DNA from: Granulicella sp. S156
GTDB lineage: Bacteria > Acidobacteriota > Terriglobia > Terriglobales > Acidobacteriaceae
DNA: 64,000 nt
Direction of reading: 5' to 3'
NCBI RefSeq assembly: GCF_009766105.1
Contig: NZ_LMUH01000022.1
Location: 331,329-395,328 of the forward strand
The translations under genes and the position numbers were made by a program. The first letter of the stretch is position 1. Every line of letters starts with the position of its first letter. Below the pieces are notes generated by a model. The model was not told the origin of the DNA. It was given only the letters and a program-made list of their open reading frames with translations, and did not search any database. This document shows positions 36,093 to 45,614 of the stretch, piece by piece.

Positions 36093-37412
36093 TTACACGA
36101 AATTCAAGAAAGACGCCTTATCGACCTTGGCCCCCGGGAAAACGACCTCCATATCCCTGGATCCGAGCGTTTTGTAGGCTGCCTCGCCCAGGATTCTCCG
36201 GAAATCGGTTGTCACGGTGAGGTCGCGCCCCTCGTTGAGCTGCTCGTTGGAAAGGCCCGGCCACTTGCCGTAGACCTTGCCACCTCTCACCTTGCCACCC
36301 AGGACGAACATCACATTCGCGTGGCCGTGGTCCGTGCCACCCGTTCCGTTCTGCCTCGCCGTACGCCCAAACTCGGACATCGTGACCAGCGTGACGTTCT
36401 CGGAGTCGTCGCCCATGTCCTTCCAGAAGGCGGCGATGGTCTCGGAGAACTCCTTGAGCCGATTGGCGAACTGGCCATTCGCGCCGCCCTGGTTTTGGTG
36501 GGTATCCCAGCCCCCGATGTCGGAGAATGCCGCCTCGACACCGAGATTCGCCTTGAGCAGCTGAGCTACCTGCTTGAGGCTGTTGCCGAACGCCGTATTG
36601 GGGTAGGTGACTCCAGCTGCCGGCTGATAGTGGGCCGGGTCGGCAGCTTTCAGCATCTTGACGGCTTCAAAGGTCTCCTGGCCGGTACCGTGCAGTACGG
36701 CGTCCGAACTCTCGTCGTACATAGCCTGAAAGGCGTTTGAGATCGGAGAGGTCTGGGGACCCTTCCCGGCTACCGAGAAATCGTTCAGGTTGGCGACCGC
36801 AATCGCCGGAATCTTCCCCTGGAGGGTGCGGGGAACCTGGGTACCCAGCGCCACGGCACGGAAAGCCGTCGGCTTGCCGCTCAGCTTTTCGTCCTGAAGA
36901 GCCCTGTTAAGCCAGCCATCCTGCGTGACTTTGACGCCAGGCGTGCCCGACTCCATATAGTCCTGCGCGTCGAAGTGTGAGCGCGAAGGGTCGGGCGAGC
37001 CGGCCGCGTGGACGATGGCAAGATGTCCCTGGTCGTAGAGCGGCTTGAACGCAGCCATCGAAGGATGCAGTCCGAAGAACCCGTTGAGGTCAATCACTTC
37101 GTTCTGCTTGATCGCGATTGTGGGACGCATCGCGTAGTAGTTCTTTTCGGCATGGGGCACCACGACGTTCAGACCATCGCAGGCGCCGCGCTGGAAGATG
37201 ACGACCAGCTTCTTCTTATTGGCGGCAGCCGTGGTCATCTCCGCGTAGATGGACCGCGTAAGAAAGCTTGGGATGACCGAAGTACCGACCAGCGCCAGTG
37301 CACCACCACGCATGAACCCGCGCCGCGTAACGGTATTGCGCCGCGGAAGATCGCGCCCGTGCATATCGCAACCCCAGTCGCTTGAATCGGTATAGATCGT
37401 CCTGGTTGACAT
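36093..37412 (-). CDS. DUF1501 family exported protein
   Basis: 439 residues. A twin-arginine signal (RRGFMRGG, then ALALVGTSVIPSFL) predicts Tat export. The sulfatase-like DUF1501 core shows VVIFQRGACDGLNVVVP, GWDTHQNQGG, VTLVTMSEFGRTARQNGTGG and TDHGHAN, including potential metal ligands. An AAGGAG box precedes the start. DUF1501 genes regularly sit next to DUF1800 genes, as here; the substrate of the pair is not established. Confidence 0.9.
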   Translation of the reverse strand: MSTRTIYTDSSDWGCDMHGRDLPRRNTVTRRGFMRGGALALVGTSVIPSFLTRSIYAEMTTAAANKKKLVVIFQRGACDGLNVVVPHAEKNYYAMRPTIAIKQNEVIDLNGFFGLHPSMAAFKPLYDQGHLAIVHAAGSPDPSRSHFDAQDYMESGTPGVKVTQDGWLNRALQDEKLSGKPTAFRAVALGTQVPRTLQGKIPAIAVANLNDFSVAGKGPQTSPISNAFQAMYDESSDAVLHGTGQETFEAVKMLKAADPAHYQPAAGVTYPNTAFGNSLKQVAQLLKANLGVEAAFSDIGGWDTHQNQGGANGQFANRLKEFSETIAAFWKDMGDDSENVTLVTMSEFGRTARQNGTGGTDHGHANVMFVLGGKVRGGKVYGKWPGLSNEQLNEGRDLTVTTDFRRILGEAAYKTLGSRDMEVVFPGAKVDKASFLNFV

Positions 37413-37579
37413 GGTCGAGCTCCTTTTGCCGAAGGTGCAGCCGATAATCGCAGCGCCCCTTGCTGGTAGTAACTCTACTCCCGCACGAAAGTTGCCCGGA
37501 GGCGCAGAGTCCAGGTGATCCCCGGCTCAAATGCGTCTAAATAGATCGACGCAGACCTCCTGCTACCTTGTTGGACGCT

Positions 37580-39808
37580 CTATCTTCGCTGAAAGTCGGG
37601 AGATCCCAGCAGTAATCCCGCCATGGTGTCCAGTGGCGTCACCGGCTGCACCGCCTGAAAGCCCGGGCTCTGCTTCTGCTGCTTTGGAGCGCCGGTATTG
37701 ACCCGCAGGAAAGAGGCTCCGGCGCCCACATCGTCAGATTCGTTCGACTTCAGGGCAAAGTTCTGTTGGGCCGCCTGCTGCGTCGCAGGATTCGTAAACT
37801 GATTCATCACGGTCTCACGAGTATGAGAGGCGGCTGGTTGGCCCAGGAGCAGCGCCTCGAGCTTCAACTCCGTGGCTGAGTTCGGCGAGGTGACAACCGG
37901 AGACTCTTGGGGATCTCCAAGCAAACGTGGCCAATCGGGATGAGCCCCTGGAACGTGATCGCCACTCAGGACGAGCGCGAAGTTCATGCGCGAGACCAGC
38001 GCATTGCTGCTGACCCAATGATCGGCCTGCCATGAGTAGCCGTTCGGAGTCTGCATCCCGTAGATCGGCATGCCCAGCTGGTTCATGGCCTGCACCAGGG
38101 CAATGGGGTTCGCGACCGTAGCATCGCTGGCACGCAGCGCCGAAGCCATAAACTCGATCGGCGTCTTGACCTTGGCGCGATAGACCGACGGAGCCCAGAA
38201 CTCGGGCGAGTGGAACATCGTGCTCAGGACCGCCCTAATGTCGCCGTCCGTTTTGAGAAACGTGGCAGCCATGCGGTTGACCAATGCGGGTGGAGGCGTG
38301 TCGCTGACAAATCGCACAGCCAGCTTGTTGGAGACAAAGTGCGCCGTCGCGGGACTGGTAGCCAGGATATGCAGCACCTGTAGTCCCTCGTTCACGCCCC
38401 CCTCGGGGATCGTATGGCCGAGAACCGTCTTGGGCCCAGGCTCGTGGCGATTCTCTTCGAAGACGAAATCGCTGCTGCCACCCTGGTTCGGCCGGTCGAT
38501 CGTCCAGCCGGTAAAGCACTTGGCGACCTCAATCACATCTTTCTGGGTATAGCCGCCATTCACGCCGAGCGTGTGCAGCTCCATGAGCTCGCGACCGTAG
38601 TTTTCATTCAGACCCTTAGGAAGAGCCTTCGCGATATTAGAGTCGGGAGCAGCCTGGCTGATCCGCTTACCGCGAGACGCTGCCCGCGAGTTTGGGCCGA
38701 TGCTCTGGGCATTATCCAGATACAGCAGCATCGCCGGGCTCTTGGCGTTGGCTATCAGGAGATCCTCAAACTTGCCCAATGCATTCGGCAGGACTGCATC
38801 ATGCTCATAAGAGGCAAGCAGATAGGGCTCGAGCTGGTTCTTCCTTATATAGACGCTGAAGTGATTCAACCAAAAGTCGACCATAACAGCCTGCAACTGG
38901 CGTTCCGAGTACGCATCGCGCAGTATTCGCTCCTGCATGGCTTCGGAGCTCACCATGCGAACTGGGCCCTGCATGGCAGCCAGGCTTTCCTGCTGCGCGG
39001 GAGAGAGGCCCTTCATCAGAGTTCCCAGCTCGCGCGGTTTGACGCCTTTGCGGAAGCTGACCATCTCTTCGGGTGACATAGCAACAAGCCTTTCAAAGCG
39101 CTGGCCTGGCGGCAGGGAGAGAACAGCCGCAACCTCGTCTTCGCCCATCGGCGACTCATTGAATCTGCGCTTGCCGTTGGCATTGACCTTCTGCATAGTT
39201 CCATCGGACATCAACTGGCTGTCTGCGTCCGCTGTCTTCGCTCCTCTTATGTTGTCGACCTCAGCCATGTCAGTGGAAGCGCCGGGAGCTGTCGTACTGT
39301 CTTGAGTGGCTTCGGCATTTTCTATCTTTGCAAGATAGGCCGCCATAGAATCCGCGTAGATAGCATGTTCTACAGGATCGGTGGGCAAAGGAGCGCCGGT
39401 GCGTGCCATCTGACGGATCATCTGCGGCGCCGGATAACGTCTCATCATCTCCGCCTGCGAGAGTCTTAGCGCTGGAAACTGATTGAGCCGTGCCTCGAAC
39501 GCCGAGTCGTCAATGGTCTCAGGATGAAGCTGGCGCTGGAACCAGGGCTCCAATCCCATCTTGTTGACGGCCTGTTCGTCGCCGGGACGAGGGCCAAAGG
39601 TCAGGCGGTTGAGTGCGTGGAGTGTCTTCTGCTGGTGGGTAAGCGGCGTCTGCTGAACATTGGTGGGAAGAACAATGCTGCTCGAAGGAGTCGTAGCCGG
39701 TACTGCGGCCATAGCCGGGGGCACCACCATCAACACACAAAGTGCAGCCACTGTAGCGGCTCTGCCTGCTTCCAATCCATGGCCTAAAAGCTTTGCCGGC
39801 GTTGTCAT
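37580..39808 (-). CDS. DUF1800 family exported protein
   Basis: 742 residues from the ATG with GGAG upstream. Signal peptide (ATVAALCVLMVVPPAMA). The family block LNRLTFGPRPGDEQ is near the start of the mature chain; GRELMELHTLGVNGGYTQKD and CFTGWTI form the conserved core, then PSVYRAKVKTPIEF. An Ala/Ser-rich insert around residues 165-240 is unusual. Partner of the downstream DUF1501 gene in one operon. Confidence 0.9.
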   Translation of the reverse strand: MTTPAKLLGHGLEAGRAATVAALCVLMVVPPAMAAVPATTPSSSIVLPTNVQQTPLTHQQKTLHALNRLTFGPRPGDEQAVNKMGLEPWFQRQLHPETIDDSAFEARLNQFPALRLSQAEMMRRYPAPQMIRQMARTGAPLPTDPVEHAIYADSMAAYLAKIENAEATQDSTTAPGASTDMAEVDNIRGAKTADADSQLMSDGTMQKVNANGKRRFNESPMGEDEVAAVLSLPPGQRFERLVAMSPEEMVSFRKGVKPRELGTLMKGLSPAQQESLAAMQGPVRMVSSEAMQERILRDAYSERQLQAVMVDFWLNHFSVYIRKNQLEPYLLASYEHDAVLPNALGKFEDLLIANAKSPAMLLYLDNAQSIGPNSRAASRGKRISQAAPDSNIAKALPKGLNENYGRELMELHTLGVNGGYTQKDVIEVAKCFTGWTIDRPNQGGSSDFVFEENRHEPGPKTVLGHTIPEGGVNEGLQVLHILATSPATAHFVSNKLAVRFVSDTPPPALVNRMAATFLKTDGDIRAVLSTMFHSPEFWAPSVYRAKVKTPIEFMASALRASDATVANPIALVQAMNQLGMPIYGMQTPNGYSWQADHWVSSNALVSRMNFALVLSGDHVPGAHPDWPRLLGDPQESPVVTSPNSATELKLEALLLGQPAASHTRETVMNQFTNPATQQAAQQNFALKSNESDDVGAGASFLRVNTGAPKQQKQSPGFQAVQPVTPLDTMAGLLLGSPDFQRR

Positions 39809-39882
39809 GGTGAGGTTCTCCAGTGGCGTGCGTGGCCCGTCACCGTGTTCAGACCCACACCCAGGCACTCAGTTGCGGAAAA

Positions 39883-39974
39883 GCCTTGACGCAAAGGGCG
39901 CAAAGAAAAGAGCCAAGTTTCGCCACGACCACCGTGGCGAAACTTGGCTCCCTTTGCGCTCTTTGCGTCAGGGC
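39883..39974. repeat. Family C palindromic element, copy 2
   Basis: Ends gccttgacgcaaag / ctttgcgtcagggc (one mismatch). An inner inverted pair gagccaagtttcgccacg is perfect over 18 bases (39910-39927 and 39933-39950). It lies upstream of the DUF1800 gene and downstream of the dehydrogenase gene. Confidence 0.8.
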
Positions 39975-40000
39975 CGTTGCTTGTCCTAGCCAATGAGGCC

Positions 40001-42187
40001 CTAAAACGCTGCCAGATCGCTCATCGCCTGGAACAGATGTTCGGGCTGTGGCAGAATCACGTCTTCCAGCAGCGGTTGATAGGCCACGAACGTGTCCATC
40101 GACCCAACCCGGCGCACCGGAGCATCGAGATCATGGAAGAGCTCATCGCCTATGCGAGCAGCGATTTCAGCGCCGTATCCCCAGCTCAACATGTCCTCGT
40201 GTGCCACAAGGACCTTGCTGGTCTTGCGGACAGAGGTTGCGATCGCTTCCCAATCGTAGGGGCTGAGAGAGCGAAGGTCGATTACCTCGACATCGATTCC
40301 CTTCTCGCGCTCCATCCGCTGGGCCGCCTGCAGAGCCCTCGGCACAACAGCGCCGTAGGTGATGACACTCAGGTCCTTACCCTCTTTGACGACCTTCGCC
40401 TTACCAAACGGAATCGTGTAGTTCGGTCCCGGATAAGCAGATCTCCCAAAGGTCTCGCGGTACAGGCGCTTGTGCTCGAGGAACAATACGGGGTCATCGC
40501 AACGGATAGCCGTGCGCAGTAGCCCGATGGCATCGAGTGCATTAGAAGGCATGACAACGCGTACACCCGGCGTGTGCGTAAAGATGCTCTCACCCGACTG
40601 CGAATGATAGATAGACCCACCGGTGAGATAGCCGCCGATGGGCACCCGCATGACCAGCGGGCTGGAGAACTGCCCGTTCGAGCGCCAGCGCATCACAGAG
40701 AGCTCATTGCGCATCTGGTGCATCGCCGGCCAGATGTAGTCAAAGAATTGGATCTCGACGACCGGCTTCAGCCCGCGTACCGCCATGCCGATCGCGCGGC
40801 CGGTGATGTTGGCCTCGGCCAGCGGCGAGTTCCACACACGGTCGTTGCCAAACTCCTTCTGCAGTCCGTGGGTGACTTTGAAGACGCCGCCCTTGCCCTT
40901 GAGCTTGCCAGCGCGCAGTTCCTTGTCGCGCGTAGCATCGGCTACGTCCTCGCCGAAGACGACGACGCGCTCGTCGCGGCGCATCTCGTCATGCAGGCAC
41001 GCGTTGATGAGGTCGAGCATCGTGCGCTCATTGGAGTCGGCCGTCGGCTCGATCTCGCGCTCGAAGATCGGATCTGTAGGCTTCAGGTCTTCCGAGTACA
41101 CATGGCGCAGGATGGTGTCGGGCTGCGGAAGCACCGCCGCGAGCGCGCGGTCGGCAGCACGCTGCACCTCTTCGTCCACCTTGCGCTCCAGCTCGTTGAT
41201 GCCCTGTGCGTCGAGGATACCCTCACGCAGCAGCCACATCTGCATCCGCGAGATCGGATCGCGCAACCCATCGGCGTGCAGCTCTTCCTCGCTGCGATAG
41301 AGCCGTTCGTCATCGCTCAGGGAGTGCGAGTACGGCCGCACGACATGGCCGTGGACCAGCGCGGGCCCCTTGCCTGCGCGGCAGTAGGCCACGGCTTCGA
41401 CCATCGCCTTGTAGCTCGCGATGGCATCGGTCCCGTCCACCTCGGCAAAATGAAAGTTTGGGAAATTTGCAATCAGGCGCGAGATATTGCCGCCAGGGGT
41501 GTTCGCTTCAACTGGCGTGGAGATGGCATACCCGTTGTCCTCAACGACATACAGCACGGGCAGTTTGTTGTTGGAGGCTGTATTCAGCGACTCCCAGAAC
41601 TCGCCCTGGCTCGTCGAGCCTTCGCCGATCGACACATACGTGACTTCGTCGCCGTGGAACGTCACATCCTTGAACTCACGGTAGTCGCCGTCAGCCTTCT
41701 TCGCAGCCTCTGGATGATGGTTGAAATAACGTCCAGCCTCGGCACAGCCGACGGCGTGGAGGCACTGCGTCGCAGTCGACGAGGAGGGCGAGACGATGTT
41801 CAGGCGGCGGCTGGTCCAGTGCGAGGGCATCTGACGCCCGCCGCTGGCAGGATCGTCCGCTGCGCCGACGGCCTGCAGCAGTTGCTCCTCGACCGTATTG
41901 CCCAGTGCCAGGCAGATGGCGCGGTCGCGATAGTAGGGGAAGAACCAGTCATAGCCCGGCTTCAGCGCCAGACCGGCGGCGACCAGCAGGGCCTCATGCC
42001 CGGCGCAGGAGATCTGGAAGAAGATCTTCTGCTGCCGTTTGAGCAGGATCTCGCGGTCATCGGTGCGCCGCGAGAGGTACATGAGCCGGTAAAACTCGAT
42101 AAGCTGCGCGGCGGAAAGGCCGGCAGCAATGGGCTCGCCTGCTGGCGATGCCATGATCTTGCTGTTGGACGTATTCTTAGTCGCCAA
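40001..42187 (-). CDS. Fused E1 alpha/beta subunit of a 2-oxo acid dehydrogenase
   Basis: Thiamine-diphosphate-dependent E1 of the pyruvate/branched-chain 2-oxo acid dehydrogenase type; alpha and beta chains are joined. Alpha part: [20 protein letters not shown], then the ThDP motif [13 protein letters not shown] ending in EDNGYAI. Beta part from about residue 390: [35 protein letters not shown]. The start is uncertain: TTG with GGGGGAG eight bases upstream is used (728 residues); ATG 33 bases later is possible. No E2 or E3 gene is adjacent. Confidence 0.9.
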   Translation of the reverse strand: MATKNTSNSKIMASPAGEPIAAGLSAAQLIEFYRLMYLSRRTDDREILLKRQQKIFFQISCAGHEALLVAAGLALKPGYDWFFPYYRDRAICLALGNTVEEQLLQAVGAADDPASGGRQMPSHWTSRRLNIVSPSSSTATQCLHAVGCAEAGRYFNHHPEAAKKADGDYREFKDVTFHGDEVTYVSIGEGSTSQGEFWESLNTASNNKLPVLYVVEDNGYAISTPVEANTPGGNISRLIANFPNFHFAEVDGTDAIASYKAMVEAVAYCRAGKGPALVHGHVVRPYSHSLSDDERLYRSEEELHADGLRDPISRMQMWLLREGILDAQGINELERKVDEEVQRAADRALAAVLPQPDTILRHVYSEDLKPTDPIFEREIEPTADSNERTMLDLINACLHDEMRRDERVVVFGEDVADATRDKELRAGKLKGKGGVFKVTHGLQKEFGNDRVWNSPLAEANITGRAIGMAVRGLKPVVEIQFFDYIWPAMHQMRNELSVMRWRSNGQFSSPLVMRVPIGGYLTGGSIYHSQSGESIFTHTPGVRVVMPSNALDAIGLLRTAIRCDDPVLFLEHKRLYRETFGRSAYPGPNYTIPFGKAKVVKEGKDLSVITYGAVVPRALQAAQRMEREKGIDVEVIDLRSLSPYDWEAIATSVRKTSKVLVAHEDMLSWGYGAEIAARIGDELFHDLDAPVRRVGSMDTFVAYQPLLEDVILPQPEHLFQAMSDLAAF

Positions 42188-42353
42188 GCCCGTGTCTCCC
42201 CCACTCCGATCCTTGCAAGATTCTACTCGTATCACGCGGTGGAAAGGGTTGGCCACTTTTTCAATCTGCGCGGTTTTGGAGACAACGTTCCACAGAGCGT
42301 GCATCTAACTCTCCGATGCGCCCGTATCCTTTTTCAGGAGACTGTTTAACAAG

Positions 42354-43271
42354 ATGACGCTCTTTCCCAAATTTCTGTGGTTTAAGACGCTGGAGTACGG
42401 CTGGCACGACGACCTCCTGAAGTTTCTCCAGCACGGTCTGCCGAAGATCGTGCTGGCGCTAGTGATCGCCCTGATCTTGCAGCAGGTCGTCTCTTTCTTC
42501 GTCAAGCGCATGGCCAAGCGCGCCGACCGGCTGGCCGGCAACCCGCAACGGGCTGCCCAGATACGCACTGCCGCCGGCATCATTCGGGCTACGTCGTATG
42601 CCCTGCTGGCCTTCTATGTGTTTATTCAGGTGCTGGATGCGGTCGGCTTCCCGCTGGGGCCCTTTATCGCCTCGGCCGGTGTCATCGGCCTGGGCATCAG
42701 CTTTGGAGCGCAGTCCATCTTCAAGGACATGCTTACGGGCATCTTCATCCTGGTTGAAGACCAGTACAACATCGGCGATGTCGTGAAGATTGCGGGACTG
42801 CAGGGTCAGGTCGAAAACCTGACATTGCGCTGCACGACGCTGCGCGACGGCGACGGCACGCTGTACATTGTGCCGAACAGCCAGATCGCAACCGTCTCCA
42901 ATCTGTCGCGCGACTTCTCGGTGGCAACGCTGACGGTAAGCGTCGATACGGAGGTGAACCCTGACCGGGTGGTGACTCTGCTGACGAAGCTTGCCACCGA
43001 TCTGAAGGCCGATGAGGCCTTTAACAACGTCATCATTGCCGAGCCACAGGTGCTCGGAGTGGATAAGATCACCGGCCATGAGGCTCTCTACCCGATCAAC
43101 CTGCGGGTTCGGGCGAACCAGCGGGATGGGGTTCTGCGGGAACTGAGGCGCCGGGTGCTCGTCGCGTTCGATAAGGAAGACATCCCCTTCGGCACGCCGA
43201 ACAGCACAATCCTGCTTCAGAAACCAGATCCGACAGCTACGCCAGGTACTGCGAGCGTATTGCCTTCGTAG
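42354..43271 (+). CDS. MscS-type mechanosensitive channel
   Basis: 305 residues. Three N-terminal helices (about 32-50, 75-95 and 100-118) and the pore helix GVIGLGISFGAQSIFKDMLTG are followed by the beta domain (EDQYNIGDVVKI, TTLRDGDGTLYIVPNSQI) and the cytoplasmic vestibule. It releases solutes during hypo-osmotic shock at the inner membrane. AGGAG lies upstream. It is divergent from the E1 gene. Confidence 0.93.
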   Translation: MTLFPKFLWFKTLEYGWHDDLLKFLQHGLPKIVLALVIALILQQVVSFFVKRMAKRADRLAGNPQRAAQIRTAAGIIRATSYALLAFYVFIQVLDAVGFPLGPFIASAGVIGLGISFGAQSIFKDMLTGIFILVEDQYNIGDVVKIAGLQGQVENLTLRCTTLRDGDGTLYIVPNSQIATVSNLSRDFSVATLTVSVDTEVNPDRVVTLLTKLATDLKADEAFNNVIIAEPQVLGVDKITGHEALYPINLRVRANQRDGVLRELRRRVLVAFDKEDIPFGTPNSTILLQKPDPTATPGTASVLPS

Positions 43272-43337
43272 TGGTCGTTCCGTGTTGGAGAGTGCCGTAG
43301 AACAGTAAATTTCGGTTGGATGAAGCAGATTTCAAAT

Positions 43338-43377
43338 CGACACGATAAACGCCCCGACTGGGGCGTTTATCGTGTCG
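43338..43377. terminator. Strong hairpin between convergent genes
   Basis: Perfect 18-base stem cgacacgataaacgcccc with loop gact. It separates the converging MscS and DUF255 genes and can fold on either transcript. No T-run follows. Confidence 0.7.
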
Positions 43378-43412
43378 AAGTGCATCTATCTCTATATATT
43401 TCAACACTTACA

Positions 43413-45515
43413 TTACGAGTTGAGCGCTTCTCTCAATGCCTCGACGGTCTGGACCGGGGGGAGGCAGGTGTTTCCCTTGCAGACGACGGCGTAACTGCCC
43501 TCCACGGAAGGAAGGTTCGGAAGGGTTTCGGCCAGCGCGGGCGGGAGATCATGGCCCACGCGGACGACGCTCTTGTTCACCGCAAATCCAAAGATCGCGG
43601 CGATTTCCAGTTCGCGCGCTTGGTCGTCGGACCCGGCAATGCAGATCTGGGTCGAGGACTCTACTGCGCGGCGTAGAGCCAGGCCGTAGCTCGCGGCATA
43701 GAGCCCGAAGTGTTCGACGACGCCGGCGAAGGTCTCCAGCGTCTCCTGCGCGCGGGTGTTGTAGACCTCGCGATTCGTCAGGGCAGCCAGCCGCAGCAAC
43801 AGAGTTGCGGCGACCGAGTTCCCTGCCGGTGTCGGCGCATCCTGCAACGGCTTGCGACGAGCGCTCAAAGCTCCGATGGGGGCCGGGGCGCCTTCCACAC
43901 GTTCGGTATCGAAGAAGCCGCTGCCGGTCACGTCGTAGAAACGTGTGAGCATGGCGTCGGCGATCTCCTGCGCGACGGTGAAGTAGCGCAGCTCTCCCGT
44001 GGATTCCCAGGCGTCGAGCGCGGCGTTGGCTAGAAAACCATAGTCTTCGAGCACGCCTGCGACCCGCGCCGCGGATCCTCCGGTTTCTCCATAGGCGACC
44101 ACATGCGCCAATCCTTCTGCAGGATTCCACGCGGCGCTCAGCACGCGATCGAGCGAGCGCAGCGCAAACTCGCGTACCTCGGGTAGATCCAGCACGCGTG
44201 CGGCCGCAAAATAGGCGGCGATGCACATGCCGTTCCAGCCGGTGTAGATCGTCTTGTCGACATACGGCGTCCTGCGCTGAAGGCGTGCGGCATATAGCTT
44301 TGCGGCAGCCGCTGCGAGCGTCTCGCGTACTTCCACCGGCGTGCGATTCGACCTACTCGCGATCGTTTCGACGGACTCTCCCAGGTGCAGGACGTTCTTC
44401 TGAGGATTGTGGTGCATGTCGCCGACATCGCGCAGATTGAAGTACGGCGCTGCCACAGCAAACTCTTCGGCGGTAAGGACCGCCTTGGCTTCGGCACGAG
44501 TCCAGGTGAAGTAGTCGCCGTCGTCTTCCAGGGAGTCATCTGCATCCTGTGAGGCGTAGAAGCCGCCGCGCTCACGATCGCTCAAAACTTCATCCATCCA
44601 GCGCAGAATGCCTTTCGCAACGCGCGCGAACTCCGGCACGGCAAAGCTCTGGAAGGCGTGCACGTAGTTCTTCAACAGCTCGCTGTTGTCGTACGCCATC
44701 TTCTCGAAGTGCGGAACGATCCATCGCTCGTCCACCGAGTAGCGATGGAACCCTCCGGCAAGCTGATCGTGGATGCCACCCGCTGCCATCTTCTGGAGCG
44801 TTACAGTGACGACGTTGCGGGCGCGATCAGCCAGATCGCCGCCGCGAGAAGCCGCGTCGATCAGCAGATCGAGCGCCGCGGAGTGCGGGAACTTGGGCTG
44901 CGATCCAAAGCCGCCGTTGCGTTCGTCAAACTGCTGAATAGCCGAGTCGATGAGCTTTTCCAGCAGCGGCGAACCGGGATTGCCCGCGCGGCCGGAGAAG
45001 CTCTCGTTTTCTTCGATAGCCAGCATCACACCGTCGGCGGATTCGTTCACGTCCGCGCGCTGGTTGTGGAAGGCGTCGACCATGGTGAGCAGGACGCGCT
45101 GAAAGCTCGGACGGCCATAGCGGTCTTCGGGCGGGAAATACGTTCCGCCAAAGTAGGGCTTGCCCTCAGGGGTTAGAAATGCCGTGAGCGGCCAGCCACC
45201 TTGCCCACTGATCGTGGAGACTGCGGCCTGATAGCGTGTGTCCACATCTGGGCGTTCGTCGCGGTCCACCTTCACGGCGATGAAGTGCTCGTTGATCACC
45301 CCGGCGGTGGCGGCGTTCTCATAGCTCTCGCGGTCCATGACATGGCACCAGTGGCACCACACGGCACCGATGTCCAGCAGCACGGGCTTATTCTCGCGCT
45401 CCGCCTTGGCGAAGGCCTCGGCGCCCCATTCGTGCCAGTCGATCGGCTGATGGCGCGCCGAGCGCAGATAGGCTGACGCAGCGCGGCCCAGAGAGTTTTC
45501 GTGTTCAGTGCTCAT
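43413..45515 (-). CDS. Thioredoxin-domain protein of the DUF255/YyaL (spermatogenesis-associated 20-like) family
   Basis: 700 residues from the ATG MSTEHENSLGR; the longer frame extends into the terminator upstream. The N-terminal thioredoxin-like domain reads ARHQPIDWHEWG and WCHWCHVMDRESYEN. A long alpha/alpha barrel follows (GGWPLTAFLTPEGKPYFGG, GGIHDQLAGGFHRYSVDERW, YDNSELLKNY). Family members resemble N-acylglucosamine epimerases; no firm reaction is known. It stands alone on the minus strand. Confidence 0.9.
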   Translation of the reverse strand: MSTEHENSLGRAASAYLRSARHQPIDWHEWGAEAFAKAERENKPVLLDIGAVWCHWCHVMDRESYENAATAGVINEHFIAVKVDRDERPDVDTRYQAAVSTISGQGGWPLTAFLTPEGKPYFGGTYFPPEDRYGRPSFQRVLLTMVDAFHNQRADVNESADGVMLAIEENESFSGRAGNPGSPLLEKLIDSAIQQFDERNGGFGSQPKFPHSAALDLLIDAASRGGDLADRARNVVTVTLQKMAAGGIHDQLAGGFHRYSVDERWIVPHFEKMAYDNSELLKNYVHAFQSFAVPEFARVAKGILRWMDEVLSDRERGGFYASQDADDSLEDDGDYFTWTRAEAKAVLTAEEFAVAAPYFNLRDVGDMHHNPQKNVLHLGESVETIASRSNRTPVEVRETLAAAAAKLYAARLQRRTPYVDKTIYTGWNGMCIAAYFAAARVLDLPEVREFALRSLDRVLSAAWNPAEGLAHVVAYGETGGSAARVAGVLEDYGFLANAALDAWESTGELRYFTVAQEIADAMLTRFYDVTGSGFFDTERVEGAPAPIGALSARRKPLQDAPTPAGNSVAATLLLRLAALTNREVYNTRAQETLETFAGVVEHFGLYAASYGLALRRAVESSTQICIAGSDDQARELEIAAIFGFAVNKSVVRVGHDLPPALAETLPNLPSVEGSYAVVCKGNTCLPPVQTVEALREALNS

Positions 45516-45552
45516 AGCAAGACTCCAAGTATCTAGATGCCTACATGAAGAA

Positions 45553-45581
45553 AAGGCCGCAGCGAACATCGCTGCGGCCTT
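45553..45581 (-). terminator. Rho-independent terminator after the TolC gene
   Basis: Perfect stem aaggccgcagcg / cgctgcggcctt with a 5-base loop, followed by TTTTC on the minus strand. It ends the TolC-family gene 34 bases after its stop. Confidence 0.88.
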
Positions 45582-45614
45582 CGCTTTTCTGTTTTACTGC
45601 TTTGTTTTCCGTTC

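Noticed and set aside
40574..42349. 591-residue plus-strand frame opposite the E1 dehydrogenase
   Set aside because: Shadow frame; the minus strand encodes clear thiamine-enzyme motifs over the same bases.
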